64,000 bases of DNA from Lachnospiraceae bacterium MD308 (GTDB lineage Bacteria > Bacillota > Clostridia > Lachnospirales > Lachnospiraceae): contig VIQU02000012.1 of NCBI GenBank assembly GCA_010206225.2, positions 1 through 64,000 of the forward strand. Reading direction: 5' to 3'. Position 1 is the stretch's first letter, and the number at the start of each line of letters is the position of its first letter. A model generated the notes under the pieces. The model did not search any database, had not been told where the DNA came from, and was given only the letters and a program-made list of their open reading frames with translations. Positions 37,193 through 45,559 of this stretch are shown here, piece after piece. The position numbers were made by a program, and so were the translations under genes.

Positions 37193-38800
37193 ATGATTAC
37201 ACTGACCGGAAAAAAAGTTTCCGAAGGGATTGCCATTGGAAAGCTTTCATTTTATAAAAGAGATATAAAAGAAGTACGTCATATCTATGTGAAAGATGTG
37301 GAGAAAGAGATTTCCCGTCTTCAGAAGGCGAAGGAGCGTGCATTATTTGAATTGCAGGAGTTGTATGAGATTTCTATCCGTGAAGTTGGAAAGGCGAATG
37401 CAGCTATTTTTGAGATGCAGCAGGATATTTTGGATAATGACGGATTGTGGAACAGGATCACAAGCATCATTCTGGAGGAGAAGCTGAATGCGGAATATGC
37501 GGTAAAGACAGCGACAGAGGAATATCTGAAGGATAACAGGGATAAAAGCAACGAAGCAGATGTACGGGATGCGGCAATCCGGATGATCCGGATTCTGTCA
37601 AGGAGCTGGAAAGATAAGTTGTATGTGGATGAGCCGTTTATTATGGCGGCGGGGGATTTGTATCCAAGCGAGGCAGTACAGCTTGACAAGGAGCGGGTTC
37701 TGGGATTTGTCACCAAGTATGGAACAGTTAATTCTCATACGGCGATCATTGCCCGTACGAAAGGAATCCCATCTGTCATCGCACTTGGCGAATCTCTGAA
37801 GGCGGAGTACGAGGGCAAGATGATCATTGTAGACGGCTATGAGGGTAAGATATATATAGAACCGGATTATACATTGCTTACAAGAATGAAACGGCGCCAA
37901 GATGAGAATAAAGTACATATCTCGAATCTGGAGCGTCTGAAGGGTAAGGAAAATATTACCCAGAGCGGACAGAAGATAGATATCTGTGCGAATATCGGGA
38001 TGCGAGAAGATATTGAGCGGGTTATCCGAAGCGATGCCGGAGGAGTCGGACTCTTCCGAAGCGAGTTCCTTTTTATGGAGAATGGAAACCGGGCGCCTAC
38101 AGAGGAGCAGCAGTTTCAGGCATATAAGCTTGCAGCGGAGTCTATGGGAATGAACAGAGTAGTTATCCGTACTGCGGATCTAGGCGGGGATAAGAGAGCG
38201 GAATTTCTGGAGATGGAAAAGGAGCATAACCCGGCAATGGGACTTCGGGGAATCCGTATGTCGCTTGAGAAGGAAGAGATGTTCAAGACGCAGCTTCGGG
38301 CTATTTTAAGAGCCTCCATCTATGGGAATGTACAGATTATGTTCCCGATGATAACGAAGGTGGAAGAGGTTATCAAAGCGAAGGAGTATTTGGAAGGCGT
38401 AAAGCAGGAGCTGAAGGCGGAAAAGGCGTTTTTTGACGAAAATATCAAAGTGGGCGTTATGATTGAAACTCCGGCGGCGGTTATGCTCAGCGGAGAGTTG
38501 GCGAGAGAGGTAGACTTTTTCAGTATCGGGACGAATGACCTCACACAGTTTACGCTCGGTATGGACAGGACGAATGAGGCCGTCGTGAGCCATTATGATA
38601 CGAAACATCCGGCACTGCTTAAGATGATACGGATTGTTACGAATAACGTCCATTTGGAGGGTAAGACTATCAGTGTGTGCGGTGATTTGGCAGCAGACCT
38701 GTCAATGACGGAATTTTTTGTTCAGATAGGAGTTGATGAATTGTCGGTTGCGCCGGATCAGGTTCTGGGGCTTAGAAAGAAGATTCGGGAAATTCAGTAA
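37193..38800 (+). CDS. ptsI: phosphoenolpyruvate-protein phosphotransferase (PTS enzyme I)
   Basis: Enzyme I passes the phosphate of PEP to HPr to energise PTS sugar uptake and carbon regulation. The 535-aa protein has the N-terminal GKKVSEGIAIGKL, the phosphorylated His182 in GTVNSHTAIIARTKGIPSV, the PEP site VGLFRSEFLFM, and the C-terminal FFSIGTNDLTQF and Cys496 in SVCGDLAAD (usually CGEMAGD). It is slightly shorter than the roughly 570-aa norm. No HPr or enzyme II gene is adjacent. It is expressed divergently from the cold-shock gene. Confidence 0.95.
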   Translation: MITLTGKKVSEGIAIGKLSFYKRDIKEVRHIYVKDVEKEISRLQKAKERALFELQELYEISIREVGKANAAIFEMQQDILDNDGLWNRITSIILEEKLNAEYAVKTATEEYLKDNRDKSNEADVRDAAIRMIRILSRSWKDKLYVDEPFIMAAGDLYPSEAVQLDKERVLGFVTKYGTVNSHTAIIARTKGIPSVIALGESLKAEYEGKMIIVDGYEGKIYIEPDYTLLTRMKRRQDENKVHISNLERLKGKENITQSGQKIDICANIGMREDIERVIRSDAGGVGLFRSEFLFMENGNRAPTEEQQFQAYKLAAESMGMNRVVIRTADLGGDKRAEFLEMEKEHNPAMGLRGIRMSLEKEEMFKTQLRAILRASIYGNVQIMFPMITKVEEVIKAKEYLEGVKQELKAEKAFFDENIKVGVMIETPAAVMLSGELAREVDFFSIGTNDLTQFTLGMDRTNEAVVSHYDTKHPALLKMIRIVTNNVHLEGKTISVCGDLAADLSMTEFFVQIGVDELSVAPDQVLGLRKKIREIQ

Positions 38801-38825
38801 ATTATGACAGCAAAGGAGCAAGAGT

Positions 38826-39563
38826 ATGTGGACTAGGGAGCAATTAAAAAATAATGCAAAGATTAATATGAAGCGGAATTACTGGAGTTGTGTAGCGGTT
38901 GCTTTTATTATGTCAGTTGTAGAAGGGATCGGAGCTGCAGGAGGTGTCAGAAGCGGATCGCAGAGCGCTGTGACGGATAACGGCTACAGCAGTTATGGTG
39001 GCTATGATATAGGTGATATGAGCGGTACTTTCACAGCAATCGCATCGGTGTTGGTGGTCATAGGTCTTATATTGGTTGTATTCGGGCTGCTTCTTAATAT
39101 TTTTGTGGGAAATGTACTTCGGATCGGCGCAAATAAATTTTTTGTCCGGAACCGTACGGAGATGACACGTGTCGGGGACATCTTCGATGGATTCCGTTCA
39201 GGGCATTATGGGAATATCGTCCTTACCATGTTCTTGAAAGACTTGTATGTTACTTTGTGGACACTTTTGTTTATAATACCGGGAATTATCAAAGAGCTTG
39301 AGTATATGATGGTACCTTATATTCTTGCGGAAAATCCGGGCATGGACCAGAAAGAAGCATTTGCGATCAGTAAGCGGATGATGGATGGTGAGAAAATGGA
39401 TGCTTTTGTATTACAGCTTTCCTTTATCGGCTGGTATCTGCTGGCTGCCATTACCTGTGGTCTGGCAGGAATTTTTTATGTGAATCCATATATGGAGGCG
39501 ACTATGGCAGAGCTTTATGCCTATAATAAAGGAAAAGCTTTTCATGAAGGTTATATTCAGTAA
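38826..39563 (+). CDS. DUF975 family membrane protein
   Basis: A 245-aa integral membrane protein with the DUF975 start (WTREQLKNNAKINMKRNYW), several hydrophobic segments (about residues 20-35, 65-95, 135-160, 195-225) and an extracytoplasmic Gly/Ser-rich loop at about 38-62. The function of the family is unknown. It is 25 bp behind ptsI with AAAGGAG and probably shares its transcript. Confidence 0.88.
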   Translation: MWTREQLKNNAKINMKRNYWSCVAVAFIMSVVEGIGAAGGVRSGSQSAVTDNGYSSYGGYDIGDMSGTFTAIASVLVVIGLILVVFGLLLNIFVGNVLRIGANKFFVRNRTEMTRVGDIFDGFRSGHYGNIVLTMFLKDLYVTLWTLLFIIPGIIKELEYMMVPYILAENPGMDQKEAFAISKRMMDGEKMDAFVLQLSFIGWYLLAAITCGLAGIFYVNPYMEATMAELYAYNKGKAFHEGYIQ

Positions 39564-39609
39564 ATATATTTTGCAGAGAAAGTCTGTGGAGAAATTTTGA
39601 AAAAATAGC

Positions 39610-39638
39610 TTACATTTATGAGAATTGTGTGATATAAT
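39610..39638 (+). promoter_or_regulatory. sigma-A promoter of the structured RNA
   Basis: TTACAT (39610-39615), 17 bp, perfect TATAAT (39633-39638). The predicted transcript begins at about 39645, on the 5' strand of a closing stem. Confidence 0.65.
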
Positions 39639-39644
39639 ACAAAA

Positions 39645-39781
39645 AGAAAGGATTATGTCGGCAAATAACGAACTTCATAGATGATATACCAGATGGAGCT
39701 GGCGTACGGTCTATAAGCGGAATATGCTTAGATTGTGCGTCTTTTCTATTATGGAGATAGCAGTCCGGCAGTTTCTTTTTT
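39645..39781 (+). ncRNA. probable stand-alone structured small RNA, family unknown
   Basis: Between DUF975 and the CarD gene lies a transcript-like element of about 137 nt with no ORF. AGAAA (39645-39649; up to nine pairs from 39641) pairs with TTTCT(TTTT) at 39772-39780. GTCGG (39657-39661) pairs with CCGGC (39765-39769), closing a multi-hairpin body. Inside are CCAG-AUGGAG-CUGG (39689-39702), UAAGC-GGAAUAU-GCUUA (39714-39730) and CUAU-UAUGGAG-AUAG (39746-39760). It ends in a T-run and the carD promoter begins there. All three hairpin loops expose GGA. A 6S-like RNA, a CsrA-binding RNA or a carD leader are alternatives. I cannot assign a family. Confidence 0.5.
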
Positions 39782-39808
39782 GAACAAACAGGGGATGTCA
39801 GATAGGAT
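39780..39808 (+). promoter_or_regulatory. candidate promoter for carD
   Basis: TTGAAC (39780-39785), 17 bp, TAGGAT (39803-39808), starting at the last T of the preceding RNA's terminal T-run. Confidence 0.5.
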
Positions 39809-39843
39809 ACAGCGAAATGTCAGTGAATGAACAGGAGGTAAAT

Positions 39844-40344
39844 ATGTTCAAAGTTGGTGATCAGGTAGTACATTATAAAGAAGGTGTCTGTGAAGTGACA
39901 AATATTGGGAGACTAGACATAAGGTGTTCTGACAGAGAAAAAGAATATTATACATTGAAACCCTTGTATAATGCGGGCGGAACACTCTATATGCCAGTCA
40001 ATGGACAGGAAAAACAGTTGAGAAAGGTTATATCGTCTAATGAGGCCAGAGAGTTGATTGCCGATATGCCCAATATTGATATTCTGAATGTAAATGATGA
40101 AAAGAGGCGGGAACTCATGTATAAGGAAGCGCTGTTTAAAAATCAGTGCAGATCATGGGTTGCGCTGATGAAGACATCTTACATCAGGAAAAAAGAGCGG
40201 CTTGCAGTTGGGAAGAAGGTTATTAATGTAGATGACAGATATTTGAATAGCGCGGAGAAGTTCCTATACGGTGAGCTTGCAGTTGCTTTAGATATACCAA
40301 AAGAAAAAGTGCGCGAATATATTGTAAAAAAGATGGAGCCTTAA
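39844..40344 (+). CDS. CarD-family transcriptional regulator
   Basis: This 166-aa protein has the CarD/CdnL N-terminal RNA polymerase-interacting domain (MFKVGDQVVHYKEGVCEVTNIG...YYTLKPLY..GGTLYMPV) and a helical C-terminal DNA-contacting part. CarD proteins bind the RNAP beta subunit and stabilise open promoter complexes. The start is ATG 39844 with AGGAGG 5-6 nt upstream; an in-frame ATG at 39817 overlaps the leader. It ends before a bidirectional terminator. Confidence 0.93.
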   Translation: MFKVGDQVVHYKEGVCEVTNIGRLDIRCSDREKEYYTLKPLYNAGGTLYMPVNGQEKQLRKVISSNEARELIADMPNIDILNVNDEKRRELMYKEALFKNQCRSWVALMKTSYIRKKERLAVGKKVINVDDRYLNSAEKFLYGELAVALDIPKEKVREYIVKKMEP

Positions 40345-40347
40345 GAT

Positions 40348-40388
40348 AAAAAATGCTTTGGCGGCGGGGAGCGTCCAAAGCATTTTTT
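40348..40388. terminator. bidirectional terminator
   Basis: AAAAAATGCTTTGG (40348-40361) pairs perfectly with CCAAAGCATTTTTT (40375-40388), with A-runs and T-runs on both strands, between convergent carD and the tail-anchored protein gene. Confidence 0.9.
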
Positions 40389-42013
40389 TATGAAAACAAT
40401 GCCAGAAGAAACAGGCATATAATGATGCCGACAACAAGAATAGCGAGCCGCATCACAAATTGCAGTGTTTTTTTCTTTCTGCCTTTTCCGCTGTGGGGTG
40501 ATTTCTCTTGAGACATGAGAAATGCTATATAATAATCACGGCTCAAATTATAATCAAGTCTTAGGGATCTGTCCTTTGAAAGTTGTGTATACTGTAAAAA
40601 GGCATTCCAGTCTCTGCAGACGGCCTTCCAACCGTTTAGGATCTCATTTTTCACATTATCTATCGGTGAGCGGGTAAAAAATCCAATGTCTGAACGATAG
40701 CGGTTCATATTCTGATAAACTGGATCCGTCTGTTTTTCATAAAAACTTTCAAGGGATTTTTTTAGTCCGGCCAGAGCAGCGGTCTGTGCATCGTGGTTCT
40801 CGTTATAAGAGTCTATCATATATCGGTATATTTTTTGAAAGCTGTCTGCCTGATAGGAAGGATTTCCGCTTTGATTCCTGTATTCGGGCGTTTGTTTTAA
40901 GGCTTGTGCATTCTGGAGAAAAAATTCCTGCGCATGGATACCCATGGCATACTTCAGGGCGGAGGCGGTTCCATCTCCAAGGCCTGCTTGTTCTATAAAA
41001 GTCTGCGCTTTCAAAGAGGACATTCCTGCCGAGAAGCCAAGATATTCTTCACTGGTGTAAGGAAGCTTTTCAGATTTCATCTGGGGGAGATTCTGGTTCA
41101 GGTATTGGATAAAATTCTGTGCTTGTCTGACATCGCGTAAAGTGAATGCTTTGCCTCCTGTAAGATATCCGCCGCGCTGGAGGACTTCGGCGGCCCGTGT
41201 TATGCTCTTTTCGGATTTTCCTACGGAAGTCTGGTATTGTGCATTTATCCGTGCTTTTGCATCCCTTTGATAAATGATTCCCTGTGTAAGCTTTTGTCCT
41301 GAGGCTTTCTGTTCAAGGCTCTGTGCGGTGAAGCCTGTATTTCCAAAGGAAGAGCTTCCGTTTTGCAAAGACAGGGGCTTTCGCTCCGATATATTTTCAA
41401 ACAACCCGTTAATAAGCGCTTCCTCAGAGTTCGGACGCCCATATTGTCCGAGAAAATCAAGAAGTTCTTGAAAATGTTCGGTTACTAACTGCTTGATAGC
41501 ATTTAGAGTAAAGATGTCGAGCTGCGCCATCAATTGTAACTGCAGATTACCTGTAAAGTCCGAGAGAATATCTTTTAATAATGACTGGAATATCGATTGT
41601 ATCTGATTGTAATTGCTTTGCAGAGATATTCCTGAATCATACTTCCAGTTATACATCTCTGAAAGCTTTCGATTCATGATCCTTTCATTAGCCGCTTCTT
41701 CGTCTGGACTCGTATGTTTTTGCTCTTTTGCGGACTCTAACTCTGTACGATCTTGCTGTTTCTGATATTTTGCCGCCTCCTTTTCCTTTGCAAGCGCTGC
41801 ATTCAGAATCATCTCACCCGCGCGCATTTGTTCTAAGGAAGCCTCAAGTTCTGCGAGTTCACCGTCAATTGGAACTTCCTGACCGGGACCTGCCGGATGA
41901 CCTGTGCCCTGTTCTGCCGGAGGCGCAGGAGTGAGGGGCCTTTGTGGATTCTGGTTTGTCGGAATAGGATTTGGAGTTATTATATGTTGACCTGCTGTGT
42001 TTTGAATATCCAT
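40388..42013 (-). CDS. unrecognised tail-anchored membrane protein
   Basis: A 541-aa protein that I cannot assign to a family. Residues 1-50 are Pro/Gln/Gly-rich (PTNQNPQRPLTPAPPAEQG). About 50-115 is a charged, coiled-coil-like stretch. About 125-500 is a mostly helical, Gln/Ser/Asn-rich soluble region. A Lys/Arg patch (GKGRKKK) precedes a single C-terminal hydrophobic segment (about 519-541). There is no signal peptide, so the bulk should face the cytoplasm, a topology that is uncommon in bacteria. The start has GGGGGTG 9 nt upstream. It is monocistronic. Confidence 0.8.
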   Translation of the reverse strand: MDIQNTAGQHIITPNPIPTNQNPQRPLTPAPPAEQGTGHPAGPGQEVPIDGELAELEASLEQMRAGEMILNAALAKEKEAAKYQKQQDRTELESAKEQKHTSPDEEAANERIMNRKLSEMYNWKYDSGISLQSNYNQIQSIFQSLLKDILSDFTGNLQLQLMAQLDIFTLNAIKQLVTEHFQELLDFLGQYGRPNSEEALINGLFENISERKPLSLQNGSSSFGNTGFTAQSLEQKASGQKLTQGIIYQRDAKARINAQYQTSVGKSEKSITRAAEVLQRGGYLTGGKAFTLRDVRQAQNFIQYLNQNLPQMKSEKLPYTSEEYLGFSAGMSSLKAQTFIEQAGLGDGTASALKYAMGIHAQEFFLQNAQALKQTPEYRNQSGNPSYQADSFQKIYRYMIDSYNENHDAQTAALAGLKKSLESFYEKQTDPVYQNMNRYRSDIGFFTRSPIDNVKNEILNGWKAVCRDWNAFLQYTQLSKDRSLRLDYNLSRDYYIAFLMSQEKSPHSGKGRKKKTLQFVMRLAILVVGIIICLFLLALFS

Positions 42014-42124
42014 ATAGTTGTCACCCCCTTTTATATATTATCGACAGAATGCGGTAAAACTTGAAAATCACAATCTTTTTTTATACGCATACAATATATT
42101 GTTATTATTTTCAAGGAGGACATT

Positions 42125-43195
42125 ATGAAGAAAAGAGTGTATGCTATATTGCTGGCTGCTGTTATGACAGTTGTGTCTTTAACTGCATGCTCCGGTAAAA
42201 ATGAGACGGAAAAAGCTGTAAAAAGTACCGCGGAGGAGACGAATACACAGGAGGATACATCTGGCGAAGGAATGCTTCCGGCAACAACGAAAGTAGTATT
42301 AAACGAGGTTGCGCATTCTATCTTTTATGCCCCGATGTATGTGGCGATTGAAGAGGGGTATTTTGCAGAAGAAGGGATAGATCTAGAACTTGTGACAGGA
42401 TTTGGCGCAGATAAAACAATGACAGCCGTAATTTCCGGCAGCGCGGATATTGGGTTTATGGGTTCAGAAGCTTCTATCTATACCTACAACGAGGGCGCGA
42501 ATGATTATGTGGTTAATTTTGCGCAGCTTACCCAGCGTGCGGGGAATTTCCTTGTAGCCCGTGAGAATATGACGGACTTCAAGTGGGAAGATCTGAAGGG
42601 CAAAGATGTATTGGGAGGACGGAAAGGCGGTATGCCTGAAATGGTATTCGAATATATCTTAAAGCAGAATAACATCGACCCGCAAAAGGATGTAAAAATC
42701 GATCAGAGTATTGATTTTGGTTCAACGGCAGCAGCATTTTCCGGCGGGCAGGGAGACTTCAGCGTAGAGTTTGAACCTTCTGCAACGGCTCTGGAAAAGG
42801 AAAAGGACGGTTATGTAGTAGCATCTCTTGGAACAGACAGCGGGTATGTCCCCTATACCGCATTTTCAGCAAAAAAGAGCTATATCAAAGATAATCCGGA
42901 AGTGATTCAGGGATTTACGAATGCGCTGCAAAAGGGTATGGATTACGTACAATCACACAAGCCGGATGAGATTGCTTCTGTGATAGAGCCGCAGTTTAAG
43001 GAGACAGATCTTGATACGATTACAACAATTGTGACACGATATTATGAGCAGGATACATGGAAGGAAGATCTGGTGTTTGAAAAAGAGAGCTTTGAGCTTT
43101 TACAGGACATCTTAGAAGAGGCGGGCGAACTTACAAAGAGAGCGCCGTATGAAGACCTCGTAACTGTAGAGTTTGCACAGACAGCAAGTAAGTAA
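42125..43195 (+). CDS. ABC transporter substrate-binding lipoprotein (NitT/TauT, NMT1-like)
   Basis: A 356-aa binding protein with a lipoprotein signal peptide ending LTACSGKN (lipidated Cys at about 22), an acidic linker, and an NMT1/SsuA-type domain (LNEVAHSIFYAPMYVAIEEGYFAEEGIDLEL, SADIGFMG). This group binds taurine or alkanesulfonates, nitrate, thiamine precursors or similar small molecules. Neither permease nor ATPase genes flank it, and a perfect terminator follows, so it is an orphan component. Confidence 0.9.
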   Translation: MKKRVYAILLAAVMTVVSLTACSGKNETEKAVKSTAEETNTQEDTSGEGMLPATTKVVLNEVAHSIFYAPMYVAIEEGYFAEEGIDLELVTGFGADKTMTAVISGSADIGFMGSEASIYTYNEGANDYVVNFAQLTQRAGNFLVARENMTDFKWEDLKGKDVLGGRKGGMPEMVFEYILKQNNIDPQKDVKIDQSIDFGSTAAAFSGGQGDFSVEFEPSATALEKEKDGYVVASLGTDSGYVPYTAFSAKKSYIKDNPEVIQGFTNALQKGMDYVQSHKPDEIASVIEPQFKETDLDTITTIVTRYYEQDTWKEDLVFEKESFELLQDILEEAGELTKRAPYEDLVTVEFAQTASK

Positions 43196-43245
43196 GCTCA
43201 GAGATCCACAGAGGAATTCGCGGGTAAAGTGATAACAGGCATAAG

Positions 43246-43286
43246 AATAAAGCCGGAAAAGCAGTTTTCCGGCTTTATTACAGGAA
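43246..43286 (+). terminator. rho-independent terminator
   Basis: A perfect 15-bp stem (43246-43260 with 43265-43279) with tetraloop GCAG; the T-run is short, but the stem is A/T-flanked and able to act in both directions. Confidence 0.75.
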
Positions 43287-43339
43287 AAAACTGAGTTCGC
43301 TATAAACACTGAATATAAATGTCGAAAAAATAAAATGAG

Positions 43340-43368
43340 TTGAGCTATCAAGTAATTTCAGTTATAAT
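43340..43368 (+). promoter_or_regulatory. sigma-A promoter of the cobalamin operon
   Basis: TTGAGC (43340-43345), 17 bp, TATAAT (43363-43368). Only about 45 nt separate the predicted start from the first gene, leaving no room for a cobalamin riboswitch. Confidence 0.6.
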
Positions 43369-43419
43369 GAGTTGTGATTGGAGGATATTATTGATGTTCA
43401 GACAGAAGGAGAAGAACCA

Positions 43420-45537
43420 ATGACAGAAAGCAGGGTTCTTATATTTGCGGGTACAACAGAAGGGCGTAAGCTTTCAGAATATCTGGTGAGACATGCCGTG
43501 CGTGTCCATGTTTGTGTCGCGACAGAATACGGCGGGAGTCTTTTGCCGGCGGGGAAGAGTATTACGGTTTCCAGCGACAGGATGACGGCAGCGCAGATGG
43601 AGCGTTTTATAGAAGAATTTGAGCCGAATTATGTAGTTGATGCAACCCATCCTTATGCGGATGAGGTAACTTATAATATACAAAAGGCATGCGGTGCATG
43701 CAAAAAGAAATATCTTCGCCTGATCAGAGAGAGCAGTGCGGCAGATGGGTGTATCTATGTGGATAATGTAGAGGAAGCTGTGTCGTTCTTGAACAGTACG
43801 AAGGGAAACATACTTGCGGCTACGGGCAGCAAGGAGCTTCAGGCGTACACAAAACTGGAAGACTATAAGAATCGCCTTTATGCGAGAGTGTTATCGGTCG
43901 CTGATGTTATAGAAAAGTGCAGGCAGCTTGACGTCAGGGGGCGGCATCTAATCTGCATGCAGGGACCATTTTCCGTGGAATTGAATATGGCGATGTTAAA
44001 AGAGTATCAGATTGAATGGTTTGTTACGAAGGAGTCCGGCAAGGAAGGTGGATTTCCTGAGAAATGTGAGGCGGCAAGGCGGGTTAAGACTAAGCTTCTT
44101 GTAATCGGAAGGCCCGGGAAACAAGAAGATGGGTATACGTTGGGAGAGATGTGCAGGCTTTTGAAGACAGAGCTTCTGCTGTCAGGAAGTGATGACACAA
44201 GGCGCAGAAAAGTCACATTGGTTGGTATTGGTACGGGCAGCAGAAGTTATCTTACCATAAGAGCGGAGAAAATATGCAGGCAGGCAGAGCTTATTATCGG
44301 CGCTGAGCGTATTGCGAAAGCAGCGGCTCTTAGCGGACAGGACGTGTATTTTGAATATCGGACAGCAGAGATCGCCAGATACATAGAGGATCATCCAGAG
44401 TATAGAGACATAGCTGTTGTATTCTCAGGGGATGTAGGATTCTACAGCGGGGCGAAAAAATTATCGGCACTTCTTCGCGGAGAGAGTGAATGGGGGGGGA
44501 ATGCGAATGATAAGAAGGAAACAGAACAGGGTATCACTGCAGAACAGAGGGAAGAAGCAGAACAGAAGATAGAGATAGAAGTGGTGCCGGGGATTTCTTC
44601 GGTTGTGTATTTCTGCGCGAAGCTTCATATTCCGTGGGAGGACGCCGCGCTTGTCAGTATTCATGGCAGAAAGGAGCATGTGATATCGGTGATCCGTGAC
44701 AATGAAAAGACGATCGCACTGATGGAAAATGCAGGAGGAGTTCGGAAATTTGGCATGGAGATGACAGAGTATGGCTATGGAGGTCTTACAGTATGCGTGG
44801 GCGAATCGCTTTCCTATGATGACGAGAAAATTGTATGGTTTACAGCAGAAGCGCTGTGTCATTATAATGGCAGTGATCTGGCAGTTTTGTATATTTGCAA
44901 TCCAGAGGGGGGAAAGAGCCAGACAAGCGGGATATCGGACGCTGCATTTGTCAGGGGAAAGGTGCCTATGACGAAAGAGGAAGTGCGGAGTGTCAGTATC
45001 TTAAAGCTTTGCCTGAAAAAGAATTCTATTGTCTATGATATTGGAGCCGGTACTGGTTCGGTATCCGTAGAAGCGGCAGCATATGCCGTTAAGGGGGAAG
45101 TCTATGCCATAGAGGAGAAGGAGGAGGCAGCGGTACTCATTCTGGAAAATAAGAGGAAGTTTAAGACAGATAATTTGACCATCATACAGGGGGAGGCTCC
45201 GGAAGCATTGGAGGGGCTTCCTGTGCCGGATTGTGTGTTCATAGGCGGCAGCGGAGGCAGGCTTAAGGAGATTCTTTTTAAACTTAAGGAATTTTCTTTG
45301 TATGCTTCAGGCCAATGTACGGATATGCGTGTTGTGATCAATGCGATTACACTTGAGACTTTATCTGAGGCAGTGCAGTGTCTGGGAGAACTGAAAAAGA
45401 ATGCAGGGATTCGGATAGCGGAAGAAGAGATTGTACAGTTGTCATCTGCGAGGTCAAAAAATACAGGTGATTATCATATGATGATGGGGCAGAATCCTGT
45501 ATTTATCATAAGCTTTCAAGTAGTATGCGAAAAATAG
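43420..45537 (+). CDS. fused precorrin-6A reductase / CbiE / CbiT
   Basis: This 705-aa triple fusion performs three consecutive corrin-ring steps. Residues about 4-250 are CobK/CbiJ, the precorrin-6A reductase (LIFAGTTEGRKLSEYL, VDATHPYADEV). About 264-490 is CbiE, the C5-methyltransferase (VTLVGIGTGSRSYLT). About 505-705 is CbiT, the C15-methyltransferase and C12-decarboxylase (VYDIGAGTGSVSVEAA near 538). The Lys/Glu-rich stretch near 362-385 is an insert within CbiE. I place the start at ATG 43420, 9 nt after AAGGAG; the upstream TTG 43378 is poor. First gene of the cob operon. Confidence 0.92.
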   Translation: MTESRVLIFAGTTEGRKLSEYLVRHAVRVHVCVATEYGGSLLPAGKSITVSSDRMTAAQMERFIEEFEPNYVVDATHPYADEVTYNIQKACGACKKKYLRLIRESSAADGCIYVDNVEEAVSFLNSTKGNILAATGSKELQAYTKLEDYKNRLYARVLSVADVIEKCRQLDVRGRHLICMQGPFSVELNMAMLKEYQIEWFVTKESGKEGGFPEKCEAARRVKTKLLVIGRPGKQEDGYTLGEMCRLLKTELLLSGSDDTRRRKVTLVGIGTGSRSYLTIRAEKICRQAELIIGAERIAKAAALSGQDVYFEYRTAEIARYIEDHPEYRDIAVVFSGDVGFYSGAKKLSALLRGESEWGGNANDKKETEQGITAEQREEAEQKIEIEVVPGISSVVYFCAKLHIPWEDAALVSIHGRKEHVISVIRDNEKTIALMENAGGVRKFGMEMTEYGYGGLTVCVGESLSYDDEKIVWFTAEALCHYNGSDLAVLYICNPEGGKSQTSGISDAAFVRGKVPMTKEEVRSVSILKLCLKKNSIVYDIGAGTGSVSVEAAAYAVKGEVYAIEEKEEAAVLILENKRKFKTDNLTIIQGEAPEALEGLPVPDCVFIGGSGGRLKEILFKLKEFSLYASGQCTDMRVVINAITLETLSEAVQCLGELKKNAGIRIAEEEIVQLSSARSKNTGDYHMMMGQNPVFIISFQVVCEK

Positions 45538-45559
45538 CGGCAGAGGATGTGCAGACAAA

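Noticed and set aside
39645-39781. Firm assignment of the structured RNA as 6S RNA
   Set aside because: The closing stem fits loosely, but I cannot see the long central bubble of 6S RNA and the body forms several small hairpins, so I left the family open.
43280-43419. Cobalamin riboswitch before the cob operon
   Set aside because: The leader behind the predicted promoter is about 45 nt and no B12-box-like core was seen.
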